Translations under genes and position numbers: made by a program
Shown: positions 18,488 through 26,100 of the stretch, piece by piece
Numbering within the stretch: the first letter of the stretch is position 1
How the letters are laid out: every line of letters begins with the position of its first letter
The notes under the pieces: model-generated
Told to the model about the DNA's origin: nothing
Database searches by the model: none
What the model saw: only the letters and a program-made list of their open reading frames with translations
Source of the DNA: Streptomyces sp. NBC_00224
GTDB taxonomy: Bacteria > Actinomycetota > Actinomycetes > Streptomycetales > Streptomycetaceae
Length of the DNA stretch: 64,000 bases
Direction: 5' to 3'
NCBI RefSeq assembly: GCF_041435195.1
Contig: NZ_CP108106.1
Coordinates: 496,001 to 560,000 of the forward strand

Positions 18488-18834
18488 GGAACTCCTCGGC
18501 GAAACGCGGCATGCAGTATGGAACTGTTCGACTACTAGAAGTATGTCTAAATGTTTGCAGACTTCCGGAAGACGGGGTACGACCGGCGTGTCGGACATCA
18601 CGGCACGCCAGCGTTATACGTTTCGGCTGCACTGCGTCGAGCAGCGACACCCGATATAGATTGCCCATCAGACACGCTCCCGTTGTGACTGGGCGCTTCC
18701 TGTCCAGAAGGAACTTTCGCGTCGACGATACGGATGACCTGAATCACCCAATCGGAAAACTAAGGTGCTGTGCAGGGCGCGGGAACGGAAACTCGGACAG
18801 GTCCGCTCGCCCAGCCTGAGAGGAGAGCACTGCC
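18488..18834. promoter_or_regulatory. Divergent promoter region of the isoprenoid locus
   Basis: 347 bases between the minus-strand polyprenyl synthase start (18487) and the plus-strand SDR-DDN start (18835). It is less GC-rich than the flanking genes, especially 18510-18570. No regulator gene sits here and no clear operator was identified; the strong ribosome site GAGAGGAG of the plus gene lies at its right end. Confidence 0.5.
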
Positions 18835-20319
18835 GTGGAATCGCCGAAACGGGCCGGCCCATTGGCTGCGCTAAAGGGGAGCGTATGCCTGGTCACCGGC
18901 GGGGCTCAGGGGATCGGCCTGGCGATCACGCGGGCTCTAGCTCACCAGGGCGCACAGGTACACGTCGCTGCGATCTCCCCGGACAGCATCGAGTCGGCCA
19001 ACGCGGAACTGGCGGCAACCGCGACGGGCGCGTCCGTGACCTTCCACTTGGTCGACGTCAGCAACCGAGACGCCTTCGAGGAGTGCATCGCGCAGGTGCA
19101 CTCAGCCAGCGGGCGATTGGACATCTTGGTGAACAACGCCGCATTCACTCAGTGGTGTGATGTCGCGGATATGAGCATCGAGGACGCCGAGCAGACGATG
19201 CGTACCGGCTACAACGCCATGGTCTACGGTGTGAAAGCGGCACTGCCGCTGATGCGTGCCGCCAACAGCGGACACATCGTCAACATCAGCTCCGCTGCCG
19301 GAGTAATCTTCGTCAGAGGCCCCTCCGCTGCCTATGCGGCAGCGAAAGCAGCCATCAACGCCTACACCCAGATCCTCACCTGCGAACTGGCTGACACCCC
19401 GGTCCACGTCCTGCTGGTGCGGCCGGGTGCGGTGGGCGGTACCGAGTTCTTCGGCAAATGCGTCCCCTCCAGTCGGATGCCGCGTGTCGCCGACTTCCTC
19501 CCCGTCTCCACCCCCGCACAGGTCGCCGCCGCCATCGTGAACGGCATCCTGCGCCGCCGGGCCGTCGTCGACGTCCCTGGCTATCTCCCGTGGTTGTACC
19601 GCGCCTACGCCCTGACCCCACCGCTCCTGGCAAAGCTGGCCGCCCTCGGCGGCCCGGCACACCGCAACTTCGCCACTGTTACCGCCCCGTCGGTAGCACC
19701 CAGTGCGCACGAGCCCACGCTGGCGGGAAGGGCATCCGCCGCGGCTGCTGTGAAGCGGCTGGCCATGCGGCTGATGAACAAGGCCGGCCCCACCGTAGGG
19801 GTGAGTACAGCAGGGCGGTTGTTCCTCGCCCCGATGGACACCGTGCTCCAGCGCTACAGCGTTGGGCGGTGGAGCGTAGGCCGCGGGCTGGGCGTGCCCT
19901 CGCTGCTGCTGGCCTCGACTGGCGCCCGCTCAGGACAGCCGCGGCAGTCCCCGCTATTTTACGTCGGGCACCGCAATGGCTTCTGCGTCGTGGGAACCAA
20001 CTTCGGACTCGCCCACCACCCCGCCTGGACAACCAACCTCCTGCACAACCCGCACGCCGTCGTCATTACGGCGGGACAGCGCATCCCCGTTACCGCACGC
20101 CTGGTCGAAGGCAAGGAGCGCGACGGAGTCTGGGCCCAGTTCCTTGACCTTTACTCGGGCTACCAGACCTACAGCGACCGCAGCGACCGCCACCTACGAA
20201 TCTTCCACCTGCAGCCCTCCGAACCCATCTTCAACGGCCCCCTCGTGCACGGCGAGATCAACACCAGCGACATCACCGCCGAACGGCCTCAACAGCACCC
20301 ATCCGCAGACGGGCCCTGA
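18835..20319 (+). CDS. SDR oxidoreductase fused to F420-type (DDN) nitroreductase domain
   Basis: 494 residues; GTG at 18835 follows GAGAGGAGAGC. Residues ~15-260 are a classical short-chain dehydrogenase: cofactor motif TGGAQGIG, NNAAFT, NISSAAG and the catalytic YAAAK. After a linker, residues ~350-470 match the DDN/deazaflavin-dependent nitroreductase family (PF04075): PSLLLASTGARSGQPR, LFYVGHRNGF, and FGLAHHPAWTTNLLHNP with the typical W..NL..NP pattern. SDRs use NAD(P)H; DDN enzymes use F420H2, so the fusion may couple two hydride steps on one substrate. It is divergent from the polyprenyl synthase operon and probably acts on an isoprenoid quinone, alcohol or aldehyde; the substrate is inference. 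Confidence 0.88.
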   Translation: MESPKRAGPLAALKGSVCLVTGGAQGIGLAITRALAHQGAQVHVAAISPDSIESANAELAATATGASVTFHLVDVSNRDAFEECIAQVHSASGRLDILVNNAAFTQWCDVADMSIEDAEQTMRTGYNAMVYGVKAALPLMRAANSGHIVNISSAAGVIFVRGPSAAYAAAKAAINAYTQILTCELADTPVHVLLVRPGAVGGTEFFGKCVPSSRMPRVADFLPVSTPAQVAAAIVNGILRRRAVVDVPGYLPWLYRAYALTPPLLAKLAALGGPAHRNFATVTAPSVAPSAHEPTLAGRASAAAAVKRLAMRLMNKAGPTVGVSTAGRLFLAPMDTVLQRYSVGRWSVGRGLGVPSLLLASTGARSGQPRQSPLFYVGHRNGFCVVGTNFGLAHHPAWTTNLLHNPHAVVITAGQRIPVTARLVEGKERDGVWAQFLDLYSGYQTYSDRSDRHLRIFHLQPSEPIFNGPLVHGEINTSDITAERPQQHPSADGP

Positions 20320-20379
20320 CCCTGAATCCTGGACACGGGTAGGACTCCGTTAGTACTGCAACGGTGCTTGTCGTGACGG

Positions 20380-20690
20380 GTGGGCGGCTTTGTCGTTGGT
20401 GTGGGTATGGGCGGGGATCTCGCTGATGTCAAGTTGTGGGCCGGGGAACTGAGTGCGGTGCACGGGCGGTTCGTGCACCGGTTCGGCGGATTCAATCGAT
20501 CGTCGCAACGCCTTGATCGAGCGGTGGAGCGATGGGCGTCTTGGAACGGCAGCAGCGGGTGCGCGCGTATCGCGGGCAGATCCCGTCACCGGGTAGGCCG
20601 ACACTCCCGCCTCGGTCAGCGGTCTCCAATCGCCTACGAGATCGACTTCCAAACAACAGCAACTACCCTGACCCAAGCCGCATAAACGTG
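20380..20690 (+). mobile_element. Insertion-sequence debris (IS701-like end and a second transposase scrap)
   Basis: 20404-20480 reads ADVKLWAGELSAVHGRFVHRF, the start of IS701-family transposases, then breaks off. 20532-20620 reads RQQRVRAYRGQIPSPGRPT, which resembles the start of another transposase family (IS30-like) in a different frame. Neither has a usable reading frame. Plus-strand relics of at least two elements. Confidence 0.55.
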
Positions 20691-20844
20691 TTCAAATCCG
20701 GGGTCAAGGCCCGATCGCCTCGGCTGAGGCCATCGAGCAAGTGGCTCCGACATCCACGAAGTCTTCCTCACCCTCGGTTGCGCACTCAGCTGCTGGCGCC
20801 GGCTCATGAACCACCGTTTGTGACACCGCCGCGCGAGCGGCCGT

Positions 20845-21444
20845 CTACAGCGAGACCTTCCGCTCTTCGGCCTTCAGGCCGCGGAGTGTCCAAAGCCCGT
20901 ACAGAGCCAGCAGCGGCTTACCAACCAACCACTCGCCAGGGCGGTAGTCATCCGCTCGCACGAGCCTCTCAGCAAGATCAGGGCGCTGCCGCCGCACGTA
21001 CGCACGGGCCTTGAGCGCGTGAGCCGGTTGGGAGGCAAACTTGATCCGGTCGACATCCTCAAGCAGCGGGATCACGTTCGTGATGTTCTCCCATGTCGTC
21101 GCGCTCCGGTCTTCGAGAAGCACCGTGCCGTCGAACCCAAGCACCGACTTCGCGTAGTCAGCCATCAACTGCGCCTCCGCAGCTCCGTTGCTGGTCGCAC
21201 CACCGCTGAAGATCACACGAGTGCCGCGCGCACCGTCAGCGGCAATGGAGCGGATTCCAACGCGAACTCGCCAACGGTTGATGAAGTTCACCGTCGATTG
21301 TGGGTTCCGGTAGCCCAACACGACCACGGCTTCGGACGCGCCCACTCTGCTCCCTACGAGGGATCGAGACCAGCGCCAGTTCAACCACTCTCCCCAGGCC
21401 AGAACTGCAACCCCAGCTATCCCCAATCCTGCCCTTCGTCGCAT
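20845..21444 (-). CDS. YdcF family membrane-anchored protein (DUF218)
   Basis: 199 residues; ATG at 21444. N-terminal helix (LGIAGVAVLAWGEWLNW) followed by the DUF218 fold: AVVVLGYRN, RVIFSGGATSNGAAEAQLMADYA, VLLEDRSATTWENI and ADDYRPGEW. The conserved acidic residue after SGG..., the E of LLEDRSATT and the Thr/Asn of TWENI are in place. The family is widespread; members such as SanA and ElyC affect envelope integrity, and biochemical function is poorly known. It stands alone between insertion-sequence relics. Confidence 0.88.
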   Translation of the reverse strand: MRRRAGLGIAGVAVLAWGEWLNWRWSRSLVGSRVGASEAVVVLGYRNPQSTVNFINRWRVRVGIRSIAADGARGTRVIFSGGATSNGAAEAQLMADYAKSVLGFDGTVLLEDRSATTWENITNVIPLLEDVDRIKFASQPAHALKARAYVRRQRPDLAERLVRADDYRPGEWLVGKPLLALYGLWTLRGLKAEERKVSL

Positions 21445-21538
21445 GCGGCGACTCTAGAACACCGCGACATCGGGCAGCAAAGACACCAGCCGCCCTACAG
21501 AGGGCGCATTCTGTCAAGGCTTCTACTGAGGGTTTTCG

Positions 21539-22598
21539 TTAGCTCTGCGGCGGTTGGGGATGAATGATGAGTCCGGTGTGGGTGAGGAAGGACCACGGGA
21601 GTTGTTCGTTGGAGCAGACCCGGTGGATGCCGCGTTCGGCGGCGTCGGCGACATCGGCGAGGTGGTTGCCGGCGAGGTTGGCCAGCTCGCGGGTCTTGAT
21701 GGCCGACCACAGCAGTTCCACCGGGTTGAGTTCGGGTGCGTAGGCAGGCAGCCACTCCAGCGTCAGCCAGTCCTGGCCCGCTGCCCAGGCCCGCAATACC
21801 CCGGCTCCAGTGTGCGGACAGTCCGTCCCGGACCAGCACCACCGGCTCACCGGCTCACCGGCTCACCGGCGTAGAGGGTTTTGACCTGTTCCAGCACGTC
21901 GATCAGGGAGGTGGTGTCGTAGCTGCCCGGCCTGAGGTGGAAGCAGAGTCGCGGACCACGCCCAGGGTCGGCGGCGTGATAGCCCAGCACGGCGGCCATC
22001 CCGGCGCGTTTCCAGTTCAGCCGGTGCCGCAGTGTGGGAGTGCGGCCGCGGGGTGCGTAGGTGGCGCGGACCTGGGACAGCAGGGACACGCCCGATTCGT
22101 CGAAGGACACGTTCCACGCACGTTTCTTCACCGCCCCTTTTTGATGCGTGGCCACTCCTGGGCGACCCATCGGGCGAGCTCGACGCCGTTCCGCTCGACG
22201 GCCTGGCGCCGGGGCCGCTGCAGACTCCACCCCAGCCGCCCGGTCAGCAGGCGCCGCACCGATGCCCGCGCCAGCCTCACACCGGCCACCCGATCAACCA
22301 CCATCCCCACCCGCTCCAAGGTCCACAGATCGGCCTCGAACCCATGCGCCTGAGCACTCTGCTCCAACACGGCCCGAACTACCTCGACTTGAGCCTCATC
22401 CAGCTTGGGCGATCGACCGGTGACCAGCCGCCGCCGCAGCGCCAGAGCCCCGCCTCGCTCCCACAGGCGTTTCCATCGACGCACGCCATCTGGATGGATC
22501 CCCACCATCCGTGCGACCTCGGAATCAGCACGTCCCTGCTCGAACAACTCCACCGCGCACACACGCCGGGCCCGGCCAACTGCGGTCGCATCAACGGT
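21539..22598 (-). pseudogene. IS630-family transposase, two frameshifts
   Basis: The N-terminal HTH part reads RVCAVELFEQGRADSEVAR and VRRWKRLWERGG; a second part carries the DDE domain (NVSFDESGVSLLSQVRATYA and TLRHRLNWKRAGMAAVLGY); the last part has WLPAYAPELNPVELLWSAIK with the final catalytic Glu. The frame changes near 22140 between HTH and DDE parts (possibly natural for two-frame IS630 members), again at the triple 8-bp repeat 21842-21865, and a third time at a one-base T insertion just after it (GGTATTGCGG where GGTATGCGG is expected). No active enzyme is likely. Confidence 0.8.
21842..21865. repeat. Triple 8-bp tandem repeat inside the transposase
   Basis: CCGGCTCA occurs three times in tandem, followed by a partial copy CCGGC. 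The frame of the protein (expected text YAGEPVVLVRDGLSAHW) is lost here because 8 is not a multiple of three, so the repeat expansion, probably by replication slippage, inactivated the transposase. Confidence 0.85.
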
Positions 22599-22660
22599 GG
22601 AACAGCGATGTCCGACACAACAGACACAGGCTCAGAAGACACGCCAGCATCCTCACACTG

Positions 22661-22969
22661 CTACAGCCCCTGCACCCACAGAACTAATGAAGAACTCAGC
22701 AGAAACCCACATGGTGCAGAAGTCCGGTCATCGGCGAGAGGGCCTCGTGCAGACCCCCCAATAACCGCGGTGAAAACCTTCCCACCGCCCAGTTTCTTGA
22801 TCAGTTGGGCCGGCCCGAATTTCACGGCGTGCAGGGCGGCGCCGCCCAACGCATGCTCGAACTCACTACTCGTCCACCCATGGCCGATGCCCCTGAGCAG
22901 CGCGTTGAGCATGGCAAAAGCCATGGAGACGAGATTTGCCTCCATGGCCAGCAGCCCCTGAGGGTTCAC
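22661..22969 (-). CDS. Small unknown protein, truncated by the IS630 insertion
   Basis: The GTG at 22969 overlaps the TGA of the upstream gene in a GTGA, so this is a genuine translationally coupled gene. About 87 native residues remain: VSMAFAMLNALLRGIGHGWT and ALGGAALHAVKFGPAQLIKK, amphipathic and partly hydrophobic, with no recognised family. From 22708 onward the frame continues into the IS630 end and adds ~14 foreign residues before a stop. The missing 3' portion was not found on the far side of the element. Confidence 0.55.
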   Translation of the reverse strand: MNPQGLLAMEANLVSMAFAMLNALLRGIGHGWTSSEFEHALGGAALHAVKFGPAQLIKKLGGGKVFTAVIGGSARGPLADDRTSAPCGFLLSSSLVLWVQGL

Positions 22970-23520
22970 TGCGGTAGTGACCCTGCGGCCAGAGCCTTCC
23001 GTGCTGCTGCCTCGAACTCTTGCTGACGGAGGCCAAATGCTTGATTATATTCGCGGAACCTCAACGATGAAGAACTCTGCTCTGCCGGACCAACAGTGCG
23101 AGCCTGAACGTAGCGGCCTTGCTCATCAAACATCGCCCCGGCCGATTGAATCAATGCACCTGCCGCGCGGGCAACCCCCTCGGGACCTTCCACCTTGACT
23201 CGTGCGCACAGGGTCACAGCGAGCTTCCAGTCTGCCAACAGCTGCTCTGCGGAACCCGACTGTTCAGGTGGCAGAGTTCCATCAGCTGTTACGCGCTCCA
23301 GAGAGAGTTGCCGCTTCAGTATCTCGATAGTCACGGTTGTCATCTGATCCAAGAACTCGGTGTACGCCTTGGCCCGGGGTTCCCGCTGATGGATCGTCCA
23401 CTCCAGCTGACGCTGCCCTTTGGCGTTCGAACGACCGAACCAACCATTGACGACGGCGCCAAGGACGGCAGAAACCGCACCGATGGCAGCGCCGACGAGA
23501 CCCACAACCCCCGCATTCAT
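22966..23520 (-). CDS. Membrane-anchored protein of unknown function
   Basis: 184 residues from the ATG at 23520, which directly precedes an N-terminal membrane helix (VVGLVGAAIGAVSAVLGAVV). The soluble part is helical and charged (EWTIHQREPRAKAYTEFLDQM, LERVTADGTLPPEQS, FREYNQAFGLRQQEF), with the layout of small actinobacterial proteins that have one N-terminal helix and a cytoplasmic four-helix domain. No family name recognised. Its stop overlaps the start of the truncated gene 22661-22969. Confidence 0.75.
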   Translation of the reverse strand: MNAGVVGLVGAAIGAVSAVLGAVVNGWFGRSNAKGQRQLEWTIHQREPRAKAYTEFLDQMTTVTIEILKRQLSLERVTADGTLPPEQSGSAEQLLADWKLAVTLCARVKVEGPEGVARAAGALIQSAGAMFDEQGRYVQARTVGPAEQSSSSLRFREYNQAFGLRQQEFEAAARKALAAGSLPQ

Positions 23521-24000
23521 GGGGACGATTGTGCCGCAAGAAGGCATCGCCGAGATCACCCGCCACCTGCTGCAGGTCGGTCTTGCCCGTCACACCTCAG
23601 ATGTCCTGGGGCCCTCCGATTCTCACTCACAGCCGCTACACGCAAGGCAGCGAAGAGCCGGTTGGCCCCAGCCCGCCCACAGCCACGGCTGCGCGTCGCA
23701 GCCAACACCTGAGCCGACAACCTGCCTTGGCGGGCGGCATGGTGGGCCCCACCACGGCCCCGTGGGGAGAGAGGCAGCCTGAGTCGCACTACTCCCACGC
23801 GCCGTGTCGACCGATCGCGCCAGTGCCTGTACGTTCCGTCCAGCCCCATCTTCTGGCCGTTCTCGGGATCGCCATGTCCCGGCGCTACGCGTTCCAGGGC
23901 GGCCCAGACCTCGCCAGTCGACGTGACGTCCCAGCCCGACGCCAGCGACGTGGCCCTGCTGCGCCTGGTGGCGCAGCAGCTCTGCTCCAGGCCCCTTCAC
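23521..24000. other. Gap with one weak minus-strand frame
   Basis: A minus-strand frame at ~23820-23990 reads GWDVTSTGEVWAALERVAPG and GQKMGLDGTYRHWRDR, which is protein-like, but it has no ribosome site and becomes Arg/Pro-rich nonsense after 23800. Possibly a gene scrap. Nothing else is supported. Confidence 0.3.
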
Positions 24001-24585
24001 TCAGTCAGCCAAGGGACAAAGCAGACCGGACAGATGCGGCTCGTCGTTCAGGTCCTCTCGTGTGAGCCGGATCCCGAAGGCGTTCTCCACCAGCGCCAGG
24101 ACACTGTGGACGTCGTGTTCCAGGCCCGGGCCGAGTCCGAGTGGCCGCATCTGTTCGTCCAGGCGTCGCGGATCGGTCCCTGTCGGGTGAATCTCCTGCA
24201 AGGTATCGAAGGCGACGACCACTTGGCCGTCGACGGCCTAGGCGAACGAGTCCATCTTCTCGTTGTGGTGCAGGACAACGGCCTCGGTACCAATGGACAC
24301 GGCCCGCAGGATGGGCGCGTGAAGGCCGTGGACGCCGCCCTCTTCCCAGGCCCAGGACCAGCACCGCGTGGTGCCGGAGCTGACCACAGGCTCTATCTCG
24401 TCGGAAAAATAGTCCCCGAAGTCGGCCGCCAACTCATCCATGTCGCGCACGGCCACGGTCGAGGGGTCTGCCCCCATCCGCATCAGCAGCTCGGACGGTG
24501 CAAGATCCCGTACGAAAGTGACCGTGTAGAAGGGGAAGTCGCCCCGAAGCAAGTCCAGGCCTCGTCCCTCAAATCGCCCTGTCAT
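24001..24585 (-). pseudogene. DUF6461 family protein with an in-frame amber stop
   Basis: From ATG 24585 the frame reads YTVTFVRDLAPSELLMRMGA, CWSWAWEEGGVHGLHA and TEAVVLHHNEKMDSF, the hallmarks of DUF6461 proteins. A TAG at 24238-24240 interrupts it; the same frame continues directly with AVDGQVVVAFDTLQEIHP and FGIRLTREDL to a TGA at 24001, matching the rest of the family. In relatives the interrupted position is usually aromatic (FAYAVDG-type text), so a single base change explains it. DUF6461 is abundant in Streptomyces and of unknown function. Without suppression the product would be a ~115-residue truncated protein. Confidence 0.75.
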
Positions 24586-24799
24586 GACGCGGATCCTGCC
24601 ACGCGCCACTGACACCATGTTTTCGCATACCAGTCGGCGCAGGCGGATCCTCTCAACGGAGTGGTCCAACCCCACCAGTCGCTGCCGGGTGCGCCAGTGC
24701 CGCACCCACTGCCCGGCCACCCTGCGCCCCGCCACACCCTCCCGCCCGCCAGATCCACCCACCAGATATTCCTCGTCCGCCGGGGGCCTGGGGCCATGG

Positions 24800-25414
24800 T
24801 CGGATGGCAGCGGCAGCGGGCCTAGATGGAGGTCTTCTCGTCGATGGAGACGACGTACTGGTCCTCGCGCAGCGGGACACCCTCGAACGTACGGGCGTAC
24901 AGATCCAGGACACGCTGAGCCTTGGCGCGGAAGTCCGGGTCGCGGATGAAGATCCAGGACCCGTACTGCCAGGGCTTGAATACGTCCTGGCGCAGCCAGC
25001 GGCGCACAGCGGACGGCGAGACGCTATCGGTGACACCGCGCGCGTTCAGCTCTGCAGCCAGTTCCGGGGAACGACCAGCGCGACGGCGGGATGCCGCCTC
25101 GGCCGGGAGCTGGCAGGCCAGGGCTTTGTCCTCGGCGACCCGCACGGGGGTGAAGTGGGCGGGGCACCCGGAACGCTTGCGGTCGGCCAGGGCCGGCAGC
25201 CCGCCGCGGGCGAACCGGCCGCGCCAGACACGAACCGTGTCCAGGTGCAGGCCCGTCTCGTGGGCGATACGCGCGTTGGAGCGCCGCCATGCCGCCCTTA
25301 GCACGAGCGATGCCCGCTGCCTGTGGCCTGATATTCGGTCTTGCGACCGTAGGCCATCGTTTTCAACCGGCGGCGCTCGGCGACGGTCAAGGTAAGAGCC
25401 ACGGCCCGGGCCAC
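24800..25414 (-). mobile_element. IS630-family transposase relic (N-terminal half)
   Basis: The frame at 25414 starts ARAVALTLTVAERRRLKTMA, then a 2-nt insertion near 25320 shifts it; the next frame continues RQRASLVLRAAWRRSNARI, WRGRFARGGLPALADRKRSG, SPSAVRRWLRQDVFKPWQYG and DEKTSI. At 24822-24824 a TAG replaces the Gln expected in SIQARCRCHPT; the frame goes on for a few matching residues (ARCRCHPT) and then loses all resemblance near 24790. The DDE core beyond that is deleted. No clear terminal repeats. Confidence 0.75.
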
Positions 25415-25534
25415 GGGCACGGGCACGGAGGACAACGGCCAATCTCGGAAAGATCATTCAGGACGGGTCAAGCACACTGCGCCGCACGCCGTCCGCGCCG
25501 TGTTCAAGGGCGCCTGATCAGGGAGGTCCGACAG

Positions 25535-25861
25535 TCAGCCGAGGAAGTCGACGCGGTCGATCAGGCCGTCGCGGACCCGGTAGGCGACCAGCACGCGGAG
25601 GGGGTCGTCCGTGATGCCGTGGGCGATCTCGTGGTCCACCACCCAGTCGCCCTCGGTGAGGCGGCCGACGATCTCAGCCCGGCAGCGACCCTTGGCGAAC
25701 TGGTCGGCGTACGCCTCCCGCACGGCGTCGCGCCCGAGCAGGCGGTCGCCGCTGCGGCGGTTGATGCAGACGTCGGGGGCGTACGTCGCCGCGAAGGCTT
25801 CCAGGTCATGGCTGTTGTAGGCGGCGAGCTGGCGTTCAACGATGGTCTCTGGGGTGATCAC
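25535..25861 (-). CDS. NTF2-like / SnoaL-like protein
   Basis: 108 residues from a GTG at 25861; no good ribosome site. ITPETIVERQLAAYNSHDLEAF, ATYAPDVCIN, GRDAVREAY and the hydrophobic strands (DWVVDHEIAHG, LRVLVAYRVRDGLIDRVDF) fit the nuclear transport factor 2-like fold with the usual length for stand-alone members. Such proteins can be isomerases, hydrolases or cyclases, or simple binding proteins; role unknown here. Lies between two transposase relics. Confidence 0.8.
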   Translation of the reverse strand: MITPETIVERQLAAYNSHDLEAFAATYAPDVCINRRSGDRLLGRDAVREAYADQFAKGRCRAEIVGRLTEGDWVVDHEIAHGITDDPLRVLVAYRVRDGLIDRVDFLG

Positions 25862-25952
25862 CAGTTGATCATGCAGAGTGTTCCCTCGCTCGTCCAGGGA
25901 AATCCGGGACTACCTGCCGATCGGGACATTCCCACCTCGCACGACCTCCCGT

Positions 25953-26100
25953 TCAGCGGTAACTCTCCAGAGTGAGGACGGCTTTGGAGGCATTGGTGAG
26001 CAAGTTCGGGCTGCAGCGGGCATGCCGGAAAATCCGCCAGGTCTTCAGGCGGGCGATGCCCCGTTCGACAGGGTGACGCAGCCGGGCATGGGCCCGGTTC
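25953..26100 (-). mobile_element. C-terminal scrap of an IS5-type transposase
   Basis: Minus-strand text LNRAHARLRHPVERGIARLK and TWRIFRHARCSPNLLTNASK ending in ...VLTLESYR followed by a stop, the usual C-terminus of Streptomyces IS5/DDE transposases. It abuts the stop of the MFS gene at 26099; no other part of the element is present. Confidence 0.7.

Larger units (their letters stand above)
21519..22708 (-). mobile_element. IS630-family insertion sequence, complete ends, dead transposase
   Basis: About 1.19 kb bounded by imperfect terminal inverted repeats of ~32 bp: left 21519-21550 (GGCTTCTACTGAGGG...) and right 22676-22708, whose complement reads GGTTTCTGCTGAGTTC; about 25 positions match. 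One transposase gene fills the inside but is broken twice (see 21539-22598). Insertion removed the 3' end of gene 22661-22969. Because both ends are present it is the best-preserved element in the window. Confidence 0.7.
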
